Shown: piece after piece, positions 7,140 through 16,135 of the stretch | Position numbering within the stretch: the first letter of the stretch is position 1 | How the letters are laid out: each line of letters starts with the position of its first letter | Source of the DNA: an uncultured Porphyromonadaceae bacterium | GTDB lineage: Bacteria; Bacteroidota; Bacteroidia; Bacteroidales; Paludibacteraceae | Direction: 5' to 3' | Length of the DNA: 39,798 nucleotides | Assembly: GCA_949285425.1 (NCBI GenBank) | Contig: CASEAJ010000045.1 | Location: forward strand, 1-39,798 | Position numbers and translations under genes: made by a program | The notes under the pieces: generated by a model | Databases searched by the model: none | Told to the model about the DNA's origin: nothing | The model's input: only the letters and a program-made list of their open reading frames with translations

Positions 7140-8636
7140 ATGTCGATAGAACTTTTCTTGTTAATAGGCTCCATCCTGTTGTTTATCAGTTTGCTGGTAG
7201 GGAAGACCGGTTCGCGTTTCGGTGTTCCTACATTGCTGTTGTTTCTCTTCATCGGCATGCTGGCCGGGTCGGAGGGATTGGGCATTGAGTTCGATTCGCC
7301 CGAGGTGGCACAGGCAATCGGGGTGGTGGCTTTGAACATCATTTTGTTCTCGGGCGGACTTGATACGCGTTATGCTGAGGTGCGTCCTGTCATGGCGAAA
7401 GGGCTGCTGTTGGCTACGGTAGGTGTATTGTTGATGGCCGCCGTTACCGGTCTGTTCATTTATTGGCTGACCAATAGCCTGGTTCATACACTGTCGTTCA
7501 CGTTGGTAGAGTCGTTCTTGCTGGCAAGTGTCATGTCGTCTACCGATTCTGCTTCTGTTTTCGGGATATTGCGTTCGCGCAACATGTCGCTGAAAGAGAA
7601 CCTTCGTCCGTTGCTTGAACTGGAAAGCGGAAGTAATGACCCCATGGCCTATATGTTGACCATCGTGTTGATTCAGTTCGCCCAGACTCCGGAAATCAGC
7701 GGTTGGGAAGTGGCGTTGAAGTTCCAGCAGCAGTTTGTGCTTGGTGCCGTGGCTGGATGGTTCGTAGGCAAATATTCTGTAAAGTTGATAAACAGAATCA
7801 ACCTGGCGAATGATGCGTTGTATTCCGTGTTGCTGCTGACTGTTATGTTCTTTATCTTCGGTTTTGCGGCTTTTATAGGGGGAAACGGCTATTTGGCGGT
7901 GTATATTGGCGGATTGATGATAGGTAACCAGCGTTTTGTGCAGAAGCGGAGTTCGTTGAAGTTTTTCGATGGTTTGACGTGGCTTTTCCAGATAATCATG
8001 TTCCTGGCACTTGGTTTGTTGGTGAATCCATCCGAATTGTGGCCGGTGGCAGGCATCAGTGTGGCGATAGCCTTGTTCATGATGTTGGTTTCGAGACCGG
8101 TCAGCGTGTTTGCTTGTCTGGCTCCGTTCCGGCGCATGAGTTTCAACTCCCGGATATTTACTTCGTGGGTTGGTCTGAGGGGGGCGGTGCCCATTATATT
8201 TGCCACTTATCCCTGGGTGGACGGAGTGCCCCATGCCAAGATGATTTTCAATATCGTTTTCGTTATAACCGTGTTGTCGCTGGTCATCCAAGGTACCAGC
8301 ATTCCGGCAGTGGCTAAGTGGCTGCACCTGTCGTTGCCTGCAAAGGAAACGCACAAGCTGAAGGAGTTTGACATTGAATTTTCAGATGAAATCAAGTCGG
8401 CCATGACCGAAATTATGATAGAATCATCCATGTTAGCCAACGGTGATACGTTGATAGATATTTCCTTGCCCGACAAGGCTCTGGTGGTTATGGTGAAGCG
8501 TGGCGAGAACTATTTTGTCCCTCGGGGAAATACACACCTGGAACCGGGAGACTCCATTCTGATAATTACCGACAATGAGGAAACCATAAAGGAAACGTAT
8601 CTCAGGCTTGGTGTCGGTGATAAAAAAGGCAGCTGA
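7140..8636 (+). CDS. K+/H+ (Na+/H+) antiporter, CPA1 family, with TrkA-C domain
   Basis: This 498-residue inner-membrane protein has about 12-13 hydrophobic segments covering residues 1-400. Segments such as LFSGGLDTRYAEVRPV and VMSSTDSASVFGILRS are typical of CPA1 exchangers of the NhaP2/CvrA type (the TDSASV stretch holds the ion-binding acidic residue). Residues about 412-495 form a TrkA-C/RCK-C regulatory domain (LPDKALVVMVKRGENYFVPR, LEPGDSILIITDNEE). The family exports K+ or Na+ in exchange for protons and helps control volume and pH. Exact ion preference cannot be read from the sequence. It has its own promoter and is followed 82 bp later by thrA. Confidence 0.9.
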   Translation: MSIELFLLIGSILLFISLLVGKTGSRFGVPTLLLFLFIGMLAGSEGLGIEFDSPEVAQAIGVVALNIILFSGGLDTRYAEVRPVMAKGLLLATVGVLLMAAVTGLFIYWLTNSLVHTLSFTLVESFLLASVMSSTDSASVFGILRSRNMSLKENLRPLLELESGSNDPMAYMLTIVLIQFAQTPEISGWEVALKFQQQFVLGAVAGWFVGKYSVKLINRINLANDALYSVLLLTVMFFIFGFAAFIGGNGYLAVYIGGLMIGNQRFVQKRSSLKFFDGLTWLFQIIMFLALGLLVNPSELWPVAGISVAIALFMMLVSRPVSVFACLAPFRRMSFNSRIFTSWVGLRGAVPIIFATYPWVDGVPHAKMIFNIVFVITVLSLVIQGTSIPAVAKWLHLSLPAKETHKLKEFDIEFSDEIKSAMTEIMIESSMLANGDTLIDISLPDKALVVMVKRGENYFVPRGNTHLEPGDSILIITDNEETIKETYLRLGVGDKKGS

Positions 8637-8718
8637 TTGTCGTCGGGATATGAAACATTGGCAACAGGGCCGGGATAAAGAATAATGATAGGTTATACTA
8701 AACACTAATCTTTTTATA

Positions 8719-11154
8719 ATGAAGGTACTGAAATTTGGCGGAACGTCCGTAGGTTCCGTTGAGGCTATTTTAAGTGTAAAGCAAATTGTAGAGAACCAGA
8801 AAGAGCCGGTGGTGGTAGTTGTGTCGGCATTGTCGGGGGTGACAGACCAGTTGTATAAACTGTCGCAGACGGCATCGTGTGGCGATGAAAGCTACCTTAT
8901 TGAATATGAACAAATGTATGCCCGGCATCTGACGGTTATTGACCAGGTGGTGCCGGCCGATAAGAAGACGGATGTGCTGATGCGCGTGCAGGAAAAGTTC
9001 AATGACCTGCTGAACATATTCAAGGGCATATATCTGATAAAAGACATGTCCACACGCATACTGGATACGATTGTGAGTTATGGAGAAACCATTTCTTCCA
9101 TTATCATGTCGTATGTCATACGGGATGCGATGCATTTTGATTCAACTTCTTTCATTAAGACGACCCTTCAGTTCAACAAGCACGTGGTTGATTTCCCGGC
9201 CACAGAGAAACTCATTCGGCAGGCATTCACCCCTCTTCCGCAGGTGGCGGTATGCGGTGGATTCATTTCCTCCGACTTGCATACGGGCAGTATAACCAAT
9301 CTCGGAAGGGGAGGCTCTGACTATACGGCTTCTATTTTGGCGGCTACACTCAATGCCGAAAGCCTTGAGATATGGACGGACGTGGATGGATTCATGACAG
9401 CCGACCCGCGTATTATTGACAATACTTATGTGATTGAACGCTTGAGTTTCAGTGAAGCAATGGAGTTGTGCAATTTCGGGGCTAAGGTGATTTATCCGCC
9501 CACCATTTTCCCCGTGTATCATCGCAACATCCCGGTACGCATAAAGAACACGTTCAATCCGCAGGCCGAAGGCACCTACATATCCAACGAGCGGAACGAT
9601 GATCAGCGTCGTTCCATTAAGGGTATTTCTTCCATCAACGACACCTCGCTCATTACGGTGCGGGGTCTGGGTATGGTCGGAGTCATTGGGGTGAACTACC
9701 GCATATTCCGTGCGCTGGCCAAGAACGGCATCAGTGTGTTCCTGGTGTCGCAGGCATCGTCCGAAAACACCACATCCATAGGGGTGCGCAATGCCGACAG
9801 CGAATTGGCCGTACGGGTTTTGCAGGAAGAGTTCCACAACGAAATAGTCCAGGGCGAAATACACGAGATTTGTTCGGAAGATGATTTGGTCACGATTGCC
9901 ATTGTGGGAGACAACATGAAACGAATGCCGGGTATTGCCGGAAAGCTTTTCGGTACCCTCGGGCGCAACGGTATCAACGTCATTGCCTGTGCGCAGGGTG
10001 CATCAGAAACGAACATATCGTTCGTAACCGACAAAGCAAGTCTCCGCAAAGCCTTGAATGTCATTCACGATTCGTTCTTCCTGTCCGAGTATCAGGTGCT
10101 GAATCTCTTCGTGGTCGGCATCGGAACGGTGGGTGGAAGCTTGCTTGAACAGATATACAAACAGCGTCCCAAGCTCATGAAGCAGAACGGATTGAAACTG
10201 AATGTAGTGGGCATATCAAGCACGGACAAAATGCTCTTCGACCGTGAAGGCATCGACTTGAAGAACTACCGGCAGCAACTGGCCGAACGGGGTGTCCCTG
10301 CCGGACCGGCCAACATCGAATCGGAAATACTGGGCATGAACATATTCAATTCCGTATTTGTCGATTGTACGGCCAGTCCCGACATTGCCGCACTTTACCG
10401 TTCAATGCTCGAACACAACATATCGGTGGTGGCTGCCAACAAAATAGCCGCCTCGTCCGATTATGAAAGCTACCGCACGTTAAAGGAAACCGCCCGTCGC
10501 CGGGGTGTCAAATATCTTTTTGAGACGAACGTGGGGGCCGGACTTCCCATTATCAACACGATGAACAACCTGATAAACAGTGGCGACCACATACTGAAAA
10601 TGCAGGCCGTACTCAGCGGGACGCTCAACTATATATTCAACACCCTGAGTGAGGACATACCCTTGAGCAAGGCCATATACATGGCGAAGGAAGCGCGTTT
10701 TGCCGAACCCGACCCGCGTATAGACCTCAGCGGGAAGGATGTGATTCGCAAGCTGGTCATCCTCACACGCGAGGCCGGCTACCGTGTGGAGCAGGAAGAT
10801 GTGGAAAAGCATTTGTTCATTCCCGACCGCTATTTTGAAGGTTCGCTGGACGACTTCTGGAAGAACATCCCGCAGTTGGATGCCGATTTCGAAACACGCC
10901 GCCGGAAACTTGCCTCCGAAGGTAAACGCTGGAGATTTGTGGCTACGATGGAGAACGGCCGCTGCCGGGTCGGACTCGAAGAGGTGGACAGCCTGCATCC
11001 TTTTTATGACCTTCAGGGAAGCAATAACATCATTCTCATCACCACCGAGCGTTACAATGAATTTCCCATGATGATAAAAGGCTACGGAGCCGGGGCGGGG
11101 GTGACTGCCGCCGGTGTCTTCTCCGATATCATCAGCATTGCCAACATCCGATAA
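8719..11154 (+). CDS. thrA: Bifunctional aspartokinase / homoserine dehydrogenase
   Basis: The 811-residue protein catalyses the first and third steps of the threonine/methionine branch: aspartate phosphorylation and reduction of aspartate semialdehyde to homoserine. The N-terminal kinase starts with KFGGTSVGS (residues 5-13). Paired ACT domains follow around residues 310-455 (ITVRGLGMVGVIGV, VTIAIVGDNMKRMPGIAGKL), where threonine feedback is expected. The dehydrogenase begins near residue 464 with the NAD(P)-binding VVGIGTVGGS and includes LFETNVGAGLPI and DVIRKLVILTREAG. Length matches ThrA. Homoserine kinase and threonine synthase are not next to it here; an FKBP-type protein follows 11 bases later. 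Confidence 0.95.
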   Translation: MKVLKFGGTSVGSVEAILSVKQIVENQKEPVVVVVSALSGVTDQLYKLSQTASCGDESYLIEYEQMYARHLTVIDQVVPADKKTDVLMRVQEKFNDLLNIFKGIYLIKDMSTRILDTIVSYGETISSIIMSYVIRDAMHFDSTSFIKTTLQFNKHVVDFPATEKLIRQAFTPLPQVAVCGGFISSDLHTGSITNLGRGGSDYTASILAATLNAESLEIWTDVDGFMTADPRIIDNTYVIERLSFSEAMELCNFGAKVIYPPTIFPVYHRNIPVRIKNTFNPQAEGTYISNERNDDQRRSIKGISSINDTSLITVRGLGMVGVIGVNYRIFRALAKNGISVFLVSQASSENTTSIGVRNADSELAVRVLQEEFHNEIVQGEIHEICSEDDLVTIAIVGDNMKRMPGIAGKLFGTLGRNGINVIACAQGASETNISFVTDKASLRKALNVIHDSFFLSEYQVLNLFVVGIGTVGGSLLEQIYKQRPKLMKQNGLKLNVVGISSTDKMLFDREGIDLKNYRQQLAERGVPAGPANIESEILGMNIFNSVFVDCTASPDIAALYRSMLEHNISVVAANKIAASSDYESYRTLKETARRRGVKYLFETNVGAGLPIINTMNNLINSGDHILKMQAVLSGTLNYIFNTLSEDIPLSKAIYMAKEARFAEPDPRIDLSGKDVIRKLVILTREAGYRVEQEDVEKHLFIPDRYFEGSLDDFWKNIPQLDADFETRRRKLASEGKRWRFVATMENGRCRVGLEEVDSLHPFYDLQGSNNIILITTERYNEFPMMIKGYGAGAGVTAAGVFSDIISIANIR

Positions 11155-11165
11155 ACAGAAAACCC

Positions 11166-11699
11166 ATGCGATACCCAGTGTTTCAAATGCTGCTATGCTG
11201 TCTGTTGCTTGTGTCGGGGGCTGCCGCATGCCGCAAGACTCGTCCGCAACTGCCATCCAACAAGCCGGTTCACACCACGGGTCCGCAGCTCGACCTGACT
11301 GAAGTGAACCGCGAAATGGCCCGGCGCGAAGACAGCCTGATTACGGCCTACGTGCGTACCCATGCCCCCGAAATGCAGAAAATGCCCGGTGGATACTGGT
11401 ACAAGGTGGAGCGGTCGGCAAAAGGTGCTCGGGTGAAGACGAATGATATGTGCAGCGTACGTTACCGTCTTTATTCGCTTGCCGGGCAACCTTTGGATGA
11501 AGCAACCGACAAGGAACTGGTTGTCGGCAAAAAGCAGGTCATAACCGGACTGGATTACGCCTTGCCGTCCATGCAGGTAGGAGAGGAGGGGCTCTTCATA
11601 TTCCCCTCCCATTTGGCCTACGGCATGAAGGGCTACGGACAACAAGTGCCTCCCTACACCCCCGTCATGTATAGGGTAGAGGTGCTTGGAGTGCGTTGA
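11166..11699 (+). CDS. FKBP-type peptidyl-prolyl isomerase lipoprotein
   Basis: The 177-residue product has a lipoprotein signal peptide (LLCCLLLVSGAAAC, Cys22). Residues about 75-177 form an FKBP domain: VKTNDMCSVRYRLYSLAGQP, VVGKKQVITGLDYALPSMQV, then LFIFPSHLAYGMKGYGQQVP, which corresponds to the active-site loop. It should speed prolyl bond isomerisation of exported proteins in the periplasm. It starts 11 bases after thrA and is probably co-transcribed with it, a link that has no obvious metabolic meaning. It resembles the FKBP/GldI-like lipoproteins of Bacteroidetes. Confidence 0.85.
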   Translation: MRYPVFQMLLCCLLLVSGAAACRKTRPQLPSNKPVHTTGPQLDLTEVNREMARREDSLITAYVRTHAPEMQKMPGGYWYKVERSAKGARVKTNDMCSVRYRLYSLAGQPLDEATDKELVVGKKQVITGLDYALPSMQVGEEGLFIFPSHLAYGMKGYGQQVPPYTPVMYRVEVLGVR

Positions 11700-11722
11700 T
11701 GGCAGGGCTCGGCCGGCCATGA

Positions 11723-11766
11723 AAACGGCGTACGTGCGCAAGTCGATTTCCGCACGTACGCCGTTT
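11723..11766. terminator. Strong hairpin after FKBP gene
   Basis: A 16 bp perfect stem (11723-11738 with 11751-11766) and a 12-base loop lie 23 bases after the stop. Only short T runs follow, so it may be a terminator, or it may be formed by the first two modules of palindrome array E, which it overlaps. Confidence 0.55.
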
Positions 11767-11802
11767 CATTTCCGTACGTATGAAAATAAATTTCCGTACG
11801 CA
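11727..11802. repeat. Palindrome array E: CGTACG-type modules at 22 bp pitch
   Basis: Four 10-base modules are centred at 11731.5, 11753.5, 11775.5 and 11797.5. They read GGCGTACGTG, TCCGCACGTA, TCCGTACGTA and TCCGTACGCA. The TTTCCG that opens modules 2-4 is at 11747, 11769 and 11791, exactly 22 bp apart. Modules 1, 3 and 4 contain the CGTACG palindrome. The array lies between the FKBP gene and the promoter of the DUF4827-glmM pair. It shares pitch and copy number, but not sequence, with the other arrays. Confidence 0.7.
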
Positions 11803-11858
11803 CACACACAACCCTCTTGTCGCATTGCGTTACCGGCTGTCTGTAAATAAAAATTAAC

Positions 11859-11889
11859 TTGCCAGATTCATAATTTAGTCGGATATTTG
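11859..11889 (+). promoter_or_regulatory. Promoter for the DUF4827-glmM pair
   Basis: TTG (11859-11861), a 20 bp gap and GATATTTG (11882-11889, one mismatch to TAnnTTTG) fit the Bacteroidetes pattern, 27 bases before the ATG at 11917. Confidence 0.55.
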
Positions 11890-11916
11890 CAACTTAAAAT
11901 CAACATACAGAACTTT

Positions 11917-12480
11917 ATGAAGATTGTTTCAAGTCTTATCGCAGGTTTGCTTCTTTCGGCGTGGTTGTTTACTTCATGCAGTGGCGATACGCGCATCTAT
12001 GCCAAGGAACTGAAAGCTGAAAAACTTTTGGTGGAGGATTATATCAAGCGCAACGGGCTTAGAATTGTGGAGGAAATGCCGTCGAACGAGGAGTTCCTTC
12101 TGGATGAAAAACTATATTTCAAGTCGACTAGCGGACTGTATTACCGGCTGGAAAAAGAAGGGCGCAACGACCTGGATTCCCTGCAGGCGGACGACAAGTT
12201 GAAGGTCGGTACAAAATACTTGGAATATACCCTGACGCAACAAGCGGATACGGCCGACTATTGGTCGCCGGATGTGTCACAGGGTTGGAAGTACTTTACA
12301 TACGGAACCAATACCGAGGGAATGTCGCTCGGCTTTCTCGAGGCAGTGAGCTACATGCGCAAGACCGAGTCGGAGGCCAAACTGATTGTCACATCCAAAC
12401 TGGGTTTCAATCCTTCGGAGGTAATCCCCTATGGGTATAAAATGAAAATCCGCTTTACGAAGAACGAAATAAAGGACTAA
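11917..12480 (+). CDS. DUF4827 lipoprotein
   Basis: ATG 11917 is preferred to an upstream in-frame TTG because it starts a lipoprotein signal peptide (MKIVSSLIAGLLLSAWLFTSC, Cys21) and leaves room for the promoter. The 187-residue product has the conserved pattern of DUF4827 proteins (LKAEKLLVEDYIKRNGLRIV, GLYYRLEKEGR, VIPYGYKMKIRFTKNEI). This family often sits just before glmM in Bacteroidetes. The C-terminal part slightly resembles FKBP-like folds, but no isomerase loop is obvious. A role at the cell envelope is inferred from its lipid anchor and neighbour. Confidence 0.8.
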   Translation: MKIVSSLIAGLLLSAWLFTSCSGDTRIYAKELKAEKLLVEDYIKRNGLRIVEEMPSNEEFLLDEKLYFKSTSGLYYRLEKEGRNDLDSLQADDKLKVGTKYLEYTLTQQADTADYWSPDVSQGWKYFTYGTNTEGMSLGFLEAVSYMRKTESEAKLIVTSKLGFNPSEVIPYGYKMKIRFTKNEIKD

Positions 12481-12502
12481 CTGAAAATAAACATCAATTG
12501 TC

Positions 12503-13894
12503 ATGACACTGATAAAATCGATTTCCGGCATTCGTGGAACGATAGGAGGAAGCGTGGGCGAGGGCTTGAACCCGGTTGACATTGCCCGGTTCACGGCTGC
12601 CTATGCCACCCATATCAAAGAAAACCGGAAAACAGACTCCAATAAAATTGTGGTCGGCCGCGATGCCCGTTTGTCGGGCGACATGGTGAGCCGGCTGGTT
12701 ACAGGCACCCTGCTTGGTATGGGCTTTGATGTGGTCGACATAGGCTTGGCCACAACTCCGACCACGGAATTGGCCGTGGTGATGGAGCAGGCAGCAGGCG
12801 GAATCATATTGACGGCCAGCCATAATCCGAAGCAGTGGAATGCCTTGAAACTGCTGAACGAACGAGGCGAGTTCCTGAATGCCAGTGAAGGGGCTCATGT
12901 GCTTCAGATTGCCGAATCGGAAAACTTTACGTTTGCCGAAGTGGATGAACTGGGCAAACTGACGGAGAACATGACCTATACTCAGAAGCACATAGAAAGC
13001 GTGTTGGCACTCGACCTGGTCGATGTGGAAGCGATAAAGACGGCGGGTTTCACGGTGGCGGTCGATGCTGTGAACTCGGTCGGAGGCATAGCCATTCCTG
13101 CTTTGTTGGAAGCACTGGGGGTAAAGAAGGTTGAAAAGCTGTATTGCACTCCCGATGGACATTTCCCGCACAATCCGGAACCGTTGCCCGAACACCTCAC
13201 TGACATTTCGGCACTAATGGCCAAAGGTGGGGTTGATGTAGGCTTTGTGGTCGATCCGGATGTGGACCGTCTGGCCATTGTTTGTGAAGATGGCAGCATG
13301 TTTGGCGAAGAATATACGCTGGTTTCCGTGGCCGATTATGTGTTGCAGCATACACCGGGTAACACGGTGTCGAACCTGAGTTCGACCCGTGCCTTGCGCG
13401 ATGTCACCGTCCGCTACGGATGCACCTACACCGCTTCGGCAGTGGGCGAGGTGAACGTGGTTGCTGCCATGAAGGAAACCGGAGCAGTTATCGGAGGCGA
13501 AGGCAACGGAGGGGTCATCTATCCGGCAAGTCACTACGGACGCGATGCGCTGGTAGGCGTGGCTTTGTTCCTGACCCATTTGGCGAAGTCGGGCAAAAAA
13601 GTCTCCGAGTTGCGTAAGACCTATCCCGAATACTTCATTTCCAAAAACAAGATACAGCTTACTCCGGCCATAGATGTCGATGCGGTTCTGTCGGCCATCA
13701 AGCGGGCCTACACACAGTATGAGGTCAACGACGTGGATGGGGTGAAGATTGATTTCCCCGCCGGATGGGTGCATTTGCGGAAATCGAACACCGAACCCAT
13801 TATCCGCATCTATTCGGAAGCCGGAACCATGGAGCAGGCCGACAAGTTTGCCAAGGCCGTCATGGACGAAATAAAACGTATTGCCAAATTATAG
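12503..13894 (+). CDS. glmM: Phosphoglucosamine mutase
   Basis: The 463-residue enzyme belongs to the alpha-D-phosphohexomutase family and most likely converts glucosamine-6-phosphate to glucosamine-1-phosphate for UDP-GlcNAc and peptidoglycan. The four family landmarks are present: the phosphoserine loop TASHNPKQWNALK with Ser106, the Mg-binding DPDVDR with Asp251, Asp253 and Asp255, the sugar-binding GGEGNGGVIYP, and the phosphate-binding RKSNTEPIIRIYSE. The start MTLIKSISGIRGT is typical. It lies 22 bases after the DUF4827 gene in the same operon. A phosphomannomutase activity cannot be excluded from sequence alone. Confidence 0.92.
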   Translation: MTLIKSISGIRGTIGGSVGEGLNPVDIARFTAAYATHIKENRKTDSNKIVVGRDARLSGDMVSRLVTGTLLGMGFDVVDIGLATTPTTELAVVMEQAAGGIILTASHNPKQWNALKLLNERGEFLNASEGAHVLQIAESENFTFAEVDELGKLTENMTYTQKHIESVLALDLVDVEAIKTAGFTVAVDAVNSVGGIAIPALLEALGVKKVEKLYCTPDGHFPHNPEPLPEHLTDISALMAKGGVDVGFVVDPDVDRLAIVCEDGSMFGEEYTLVSVADYVLQHTPGNTVSNLSSTRALRDVTVRYGCTYTASAVGEVNVVAAMKETGAVIGGEGNGGVIYPASHYGRDALVGVALFLTHLAKSGKKVSELRKTYPEYFISKNKIQLTPAIDVDAVLSAIKRAYTQYEVNDVDGVKIDFPAGWVHLRKSNTEPIIRIYSEAGTMEQADKFAKAVMDEIKRIAKL

Positions 13895-13931
13895 GACGAC
13901 GTCAGCCGTTCCCTTGACAAAGCAGACAAAG

Positions 13932-13977
13932 CAAGCAGGGTGTGCCGATTTTTTACAAGACACACCCTTGTTTTTTG
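13932..13977 (+). terminator. Terminator after glmM
   Basis: GGGTGTG (13938-13944) pairs with CACACCC (13961-13967), followed by TTGTTTTTTG. The loop is 16 bases long, so the hairpin is modest. Confidence 0.6.
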
Positions 13978-14015
13978 TTCAAACGAATCAAAACAGGAAA
14001 AAATACAAATCATTT

Positions 14016-15377
14016 ATGTCATCGAAATTTTCAAAAGCGTTTTGGGTGGCCAACAGTGTGGAACTGTTGGAGCGCCTGGCATTCTATGCCGTGTTCATTG
14101 TGTTGACCTTGTATCTGTCGAACGTGTGGGGATTTTCGGATGTGGAAGCCGGCCTCATATCCGGAGTTTTTTCGGCCGGATTGTATCTGTTGCCTACTTT
14201 TGTCGGGGCATTTGCCGACAAGATAGGATTCCGTACGTCAATCATTACCGCGTTTACATTGCTCACCTTCGGTTACTTGGGATTGGGGGTACTGCCCACG
14301 TTGCTTGAAGGAGCGGGGTTGGTCGTCTATGGCGACAGTGCAACGGAAACCGTGTTTACCGGGCTGGAGAGCAGCCACATGCGTTGGTCGATAGTGCCTA
14401 TCATGGTGCTCATCATGATAGGAGGTGCGTTCATCAAGTCGGTCATATCGGGTACGGTGGCCCGCGAAACGACTTCCGAAAACCGTGCACGGGGGTATTC
14501 CATTTTTTACATGATGGTAAACATCGGTGCCTTTACGGGCAAGACGGTGGTTGACCCGTTGCGCAAAAGCCTGGGAGATCAGGGCTTGGTCTACCTTAAT
14601 TTTTTCTCGGCCGGAATGACCTTGCTGGCATTGGTGGCCGTAATCATGTTTTATAAGTCTGCAAAGACAGAAGGAAAAGGCAAAAGTTTCCGTGAACTGG
14701 GACATGGTTTGCTGAAAGTGTGTACGAATGCACGGCTGATAATTCTGATATTGATTGTCAGCGGCTTTTGGATGATACAAAGTCAAATGTACGCCACTAT
14801 GCCCAAATATGTTATCCGCATGATTGGTGAAGGCGCTTCGCCCGGCTGGTATGCGAATGTGAATCCGCTGGTTGTCTTTGTATGTGTCAATTTCGTGACT
14901 TCTTTCATGAAGAAGCGTTCGGCTTTGACTTCCATGACGGTCGGCATGCTGATAATCCCATTGTCGGCTTTGGTCATGTCGTTTGGTAATATGGTGGGAA
15001 GCGACTATATACTGGGGCTGCATCCGGTGGCATTCATGATGATTGTCGGCATTGCCATGCAGGCTATTGCCGAATGCTTCATTTCGCCACGTTTTCTGGA
15101 GTATTTTTCGTTGCAGGCTCCGAAGGGAGAAGAAGGACTGTATCTTGGTTTCAGTCATTTGCATTCGTTCTTTTCCTATCTGTTTGCATTCGGACTTTCT
15201 GGTTTTCTGCTGGAAAAATATTGTCCCGACCCCCGGAATTTTTCTTCGGCTGCCGAGTATGCCATTGCTACGGAACATGCCCATTACATATGGTTCGTTT
15301 TTGTGGGTATCGGGTTTGTGTCGGCATTGGCACTTTTGATTTACGGCAAGGTAACGAAAGAGTCGGCCGGCAAGTGA
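14016..15377 (+). CDS. POT-like major facilitator transporter
   Basis: ATG 14016 is chosen; an upstream in-frame start at 13881 would overlap glmM and its terminator with a non-membrane N-terminus. The 453-residue product has 12 or more hydrophobic segments. It begins FSKAFWVANSVELLERLAFY, where the NSVELLERLAFY stretch is akin to the E-x-x-E-R motif of proton-dependent oligopeptide transporters, and includes RGYSIFYMMVNIGAF, also typical of the POT family. It probably imports peptides or related solutes with protons. The substrate cannot be assigned. Convergent with the next gene, separated by a shared terminator. Confidence 0.85.
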   Translation: MSSKFSKAFWVANSVELLERLAFYAVFIVLTLYLSNVWGFSDVEAGLISGVFSAGLYLLPTFVGAFADKIGFRTSIITAFTLLTFGYLGLGVLPTLLEGAGLVVYGDSATETVFTGLESSHMRWSIVPIMVLIMIGGAFIKSVISGTVARETTSENRARGYSIFYMMVNIGAFTGKTVVDPLRKSLGDQGLVYLNFFSAGMTLLALVAVIMFYKSAKTEGKGKSFRELGHGLLKVCTNARLIILILIVSGFWMIQSQMYATMPKYVIRMIGEGASPGWYANVNPLVVFVCVNFVTSFMKKRSALTSMTVGMLIIPLSALVMSFGNMVGSDYILGLHPVAFMMIVGIAMQAIAECFISPRFLEYFSLQAPKGEEGLYLGFSHLHSFFSYLFAFGLSGFLLEKYCPDPRNFSSAAEYAIATEHAHYIWFVFVGIGFVSALALLIYGKVTKESAGK

Positions 15378-15419
15378 GTCGGTTAATGGAAATTTCATGC
15401 CGGGCAAAGGTCGTAGGGT

Positions 15420-15475
15420 CATAAAAGCAGGAAGGGCAAAGCGAAATCAATCGCTTTGCCCTTCCTGCTTTTATG
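15420..15475. terminator. Very long bidirectional terminator hairpin
   Basis: A 25 bp perfect stem (15420-15444 with 15451-15475) encloses a 6-base loop. It sits between convergent genes and carries A/T tracts at its base, so it can stop transcription from both sides. Confidence 0.85.
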
Positions 15476-15484
15476 CATATGCGG

Positions 15485-16135
15485 TTATTTTTCAAAATAC
15501 AGTTCGCCGAAGAATTCCGGACGATGAAAATCCGGTTTCTCGGTTTTTATGGGAGCCCAGCTCAAGAAATGCCGCGATTCCGTTCCATCGGCGCATTTGT
15601 AGAAATTTCCCAATAACTTGTCCGGCACTTCATGGTCGTAGCCGAGCAGGCTGAAAGGTATTTTGACTACCAAGTCCCAGGCAAACATGCCTTCCATTTC
15701 GTTGAATGCACGGTGTCCGAGCGATGAATGACGTTCAATGAGTCGCATTTCTTCCGCTGTAAGCTGTTGCACATCGTCCCAACGGTTTTTTCTGCGTGAG
15801 GCGAGACAAGTGCCTATGCAGTTGAATCCGAAGCTCATGTACCGGTCGCTGTCAGGCCGCTGGCAAAAAAACTCCACGCAACTGTCTTCGTACACAGGGT
15901 CCTGGTCGTGGGTGTATATGGCCCGAAGCATACTGCCATGTACATCATATTTTATGTAAATGGCTTTTGAAGAATATCCGATGTTGAAGGTTGTGATTGG
16001 TTTGTAGGGGAATTCATCAGCCCAGTTCAGTATGTCCAGAGCTTCACGTTTCCCTTCGTTTTCGAGTATCTCGCCGGCGTATTCTATCGTTACGCTTTCA
16101 AGCGATTCTATGTGAGGAATTACAATACGTTTCAT
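15485..16135 (-). CDS. CBM9-like (DOMON-type) protein
   Basis: The ATG at 16135 gives 216 residues and starts MKRIVIPHIESLESVTIEYA; an upstream GTG at 16159 is possible. Motifs such as FNIGYSSKAIYIKYDVHGSM, YEDSCVEFFCQRPDSDRYMS and FNCIGTCLASRR fit the carbohydrate-binding family 9-like beta-sandwich proteins of Bacteroidetes. No signal peptide is seen, so it may act in the cytoplasm or be exported otherwise. These proteins bind sugars in some families and act as accessory domains in others; no enzyme residues are evident. The divergent neighbour is a secreted YD-repeat protein, with palindrome array A between them. Confidence 0.75.
   Translation of the reverse strand: MKRIVIPHIESLESVTIEYAGEILENEGKREALDILNWADEFPYKPITTFNIGYSSKAIYIKYDVHGSMLRAIYTHDQDPVYEDSCVEFFCQRPDSDRYMSFGFNCIGTCLASRRKNRWDDVQQLTAEEMRLIERHSSLGHRAFNEMEGMFAWDLVVKIPFSLLGYDHEVPDKLLGNFYKCADGTESRHFLSWAPIKTEKPDFHRPEFFGELYFEK

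Noticed and set aside
7161..8354. A 397-codon minus-strand open frame opposite the K+/H+ antiporter
   Set aside because: It lies wholly inside a clear transporter gene, has low-complexity His/Gln/Arg composition and no recognisable domain; a shadow frame.
14238..15422. A 394-codon minus-strand open frame opposite the POT transporter
   Set aside because: Same reasoning: a His/Gln-rich shadow, crossing the shared terminator at its start.
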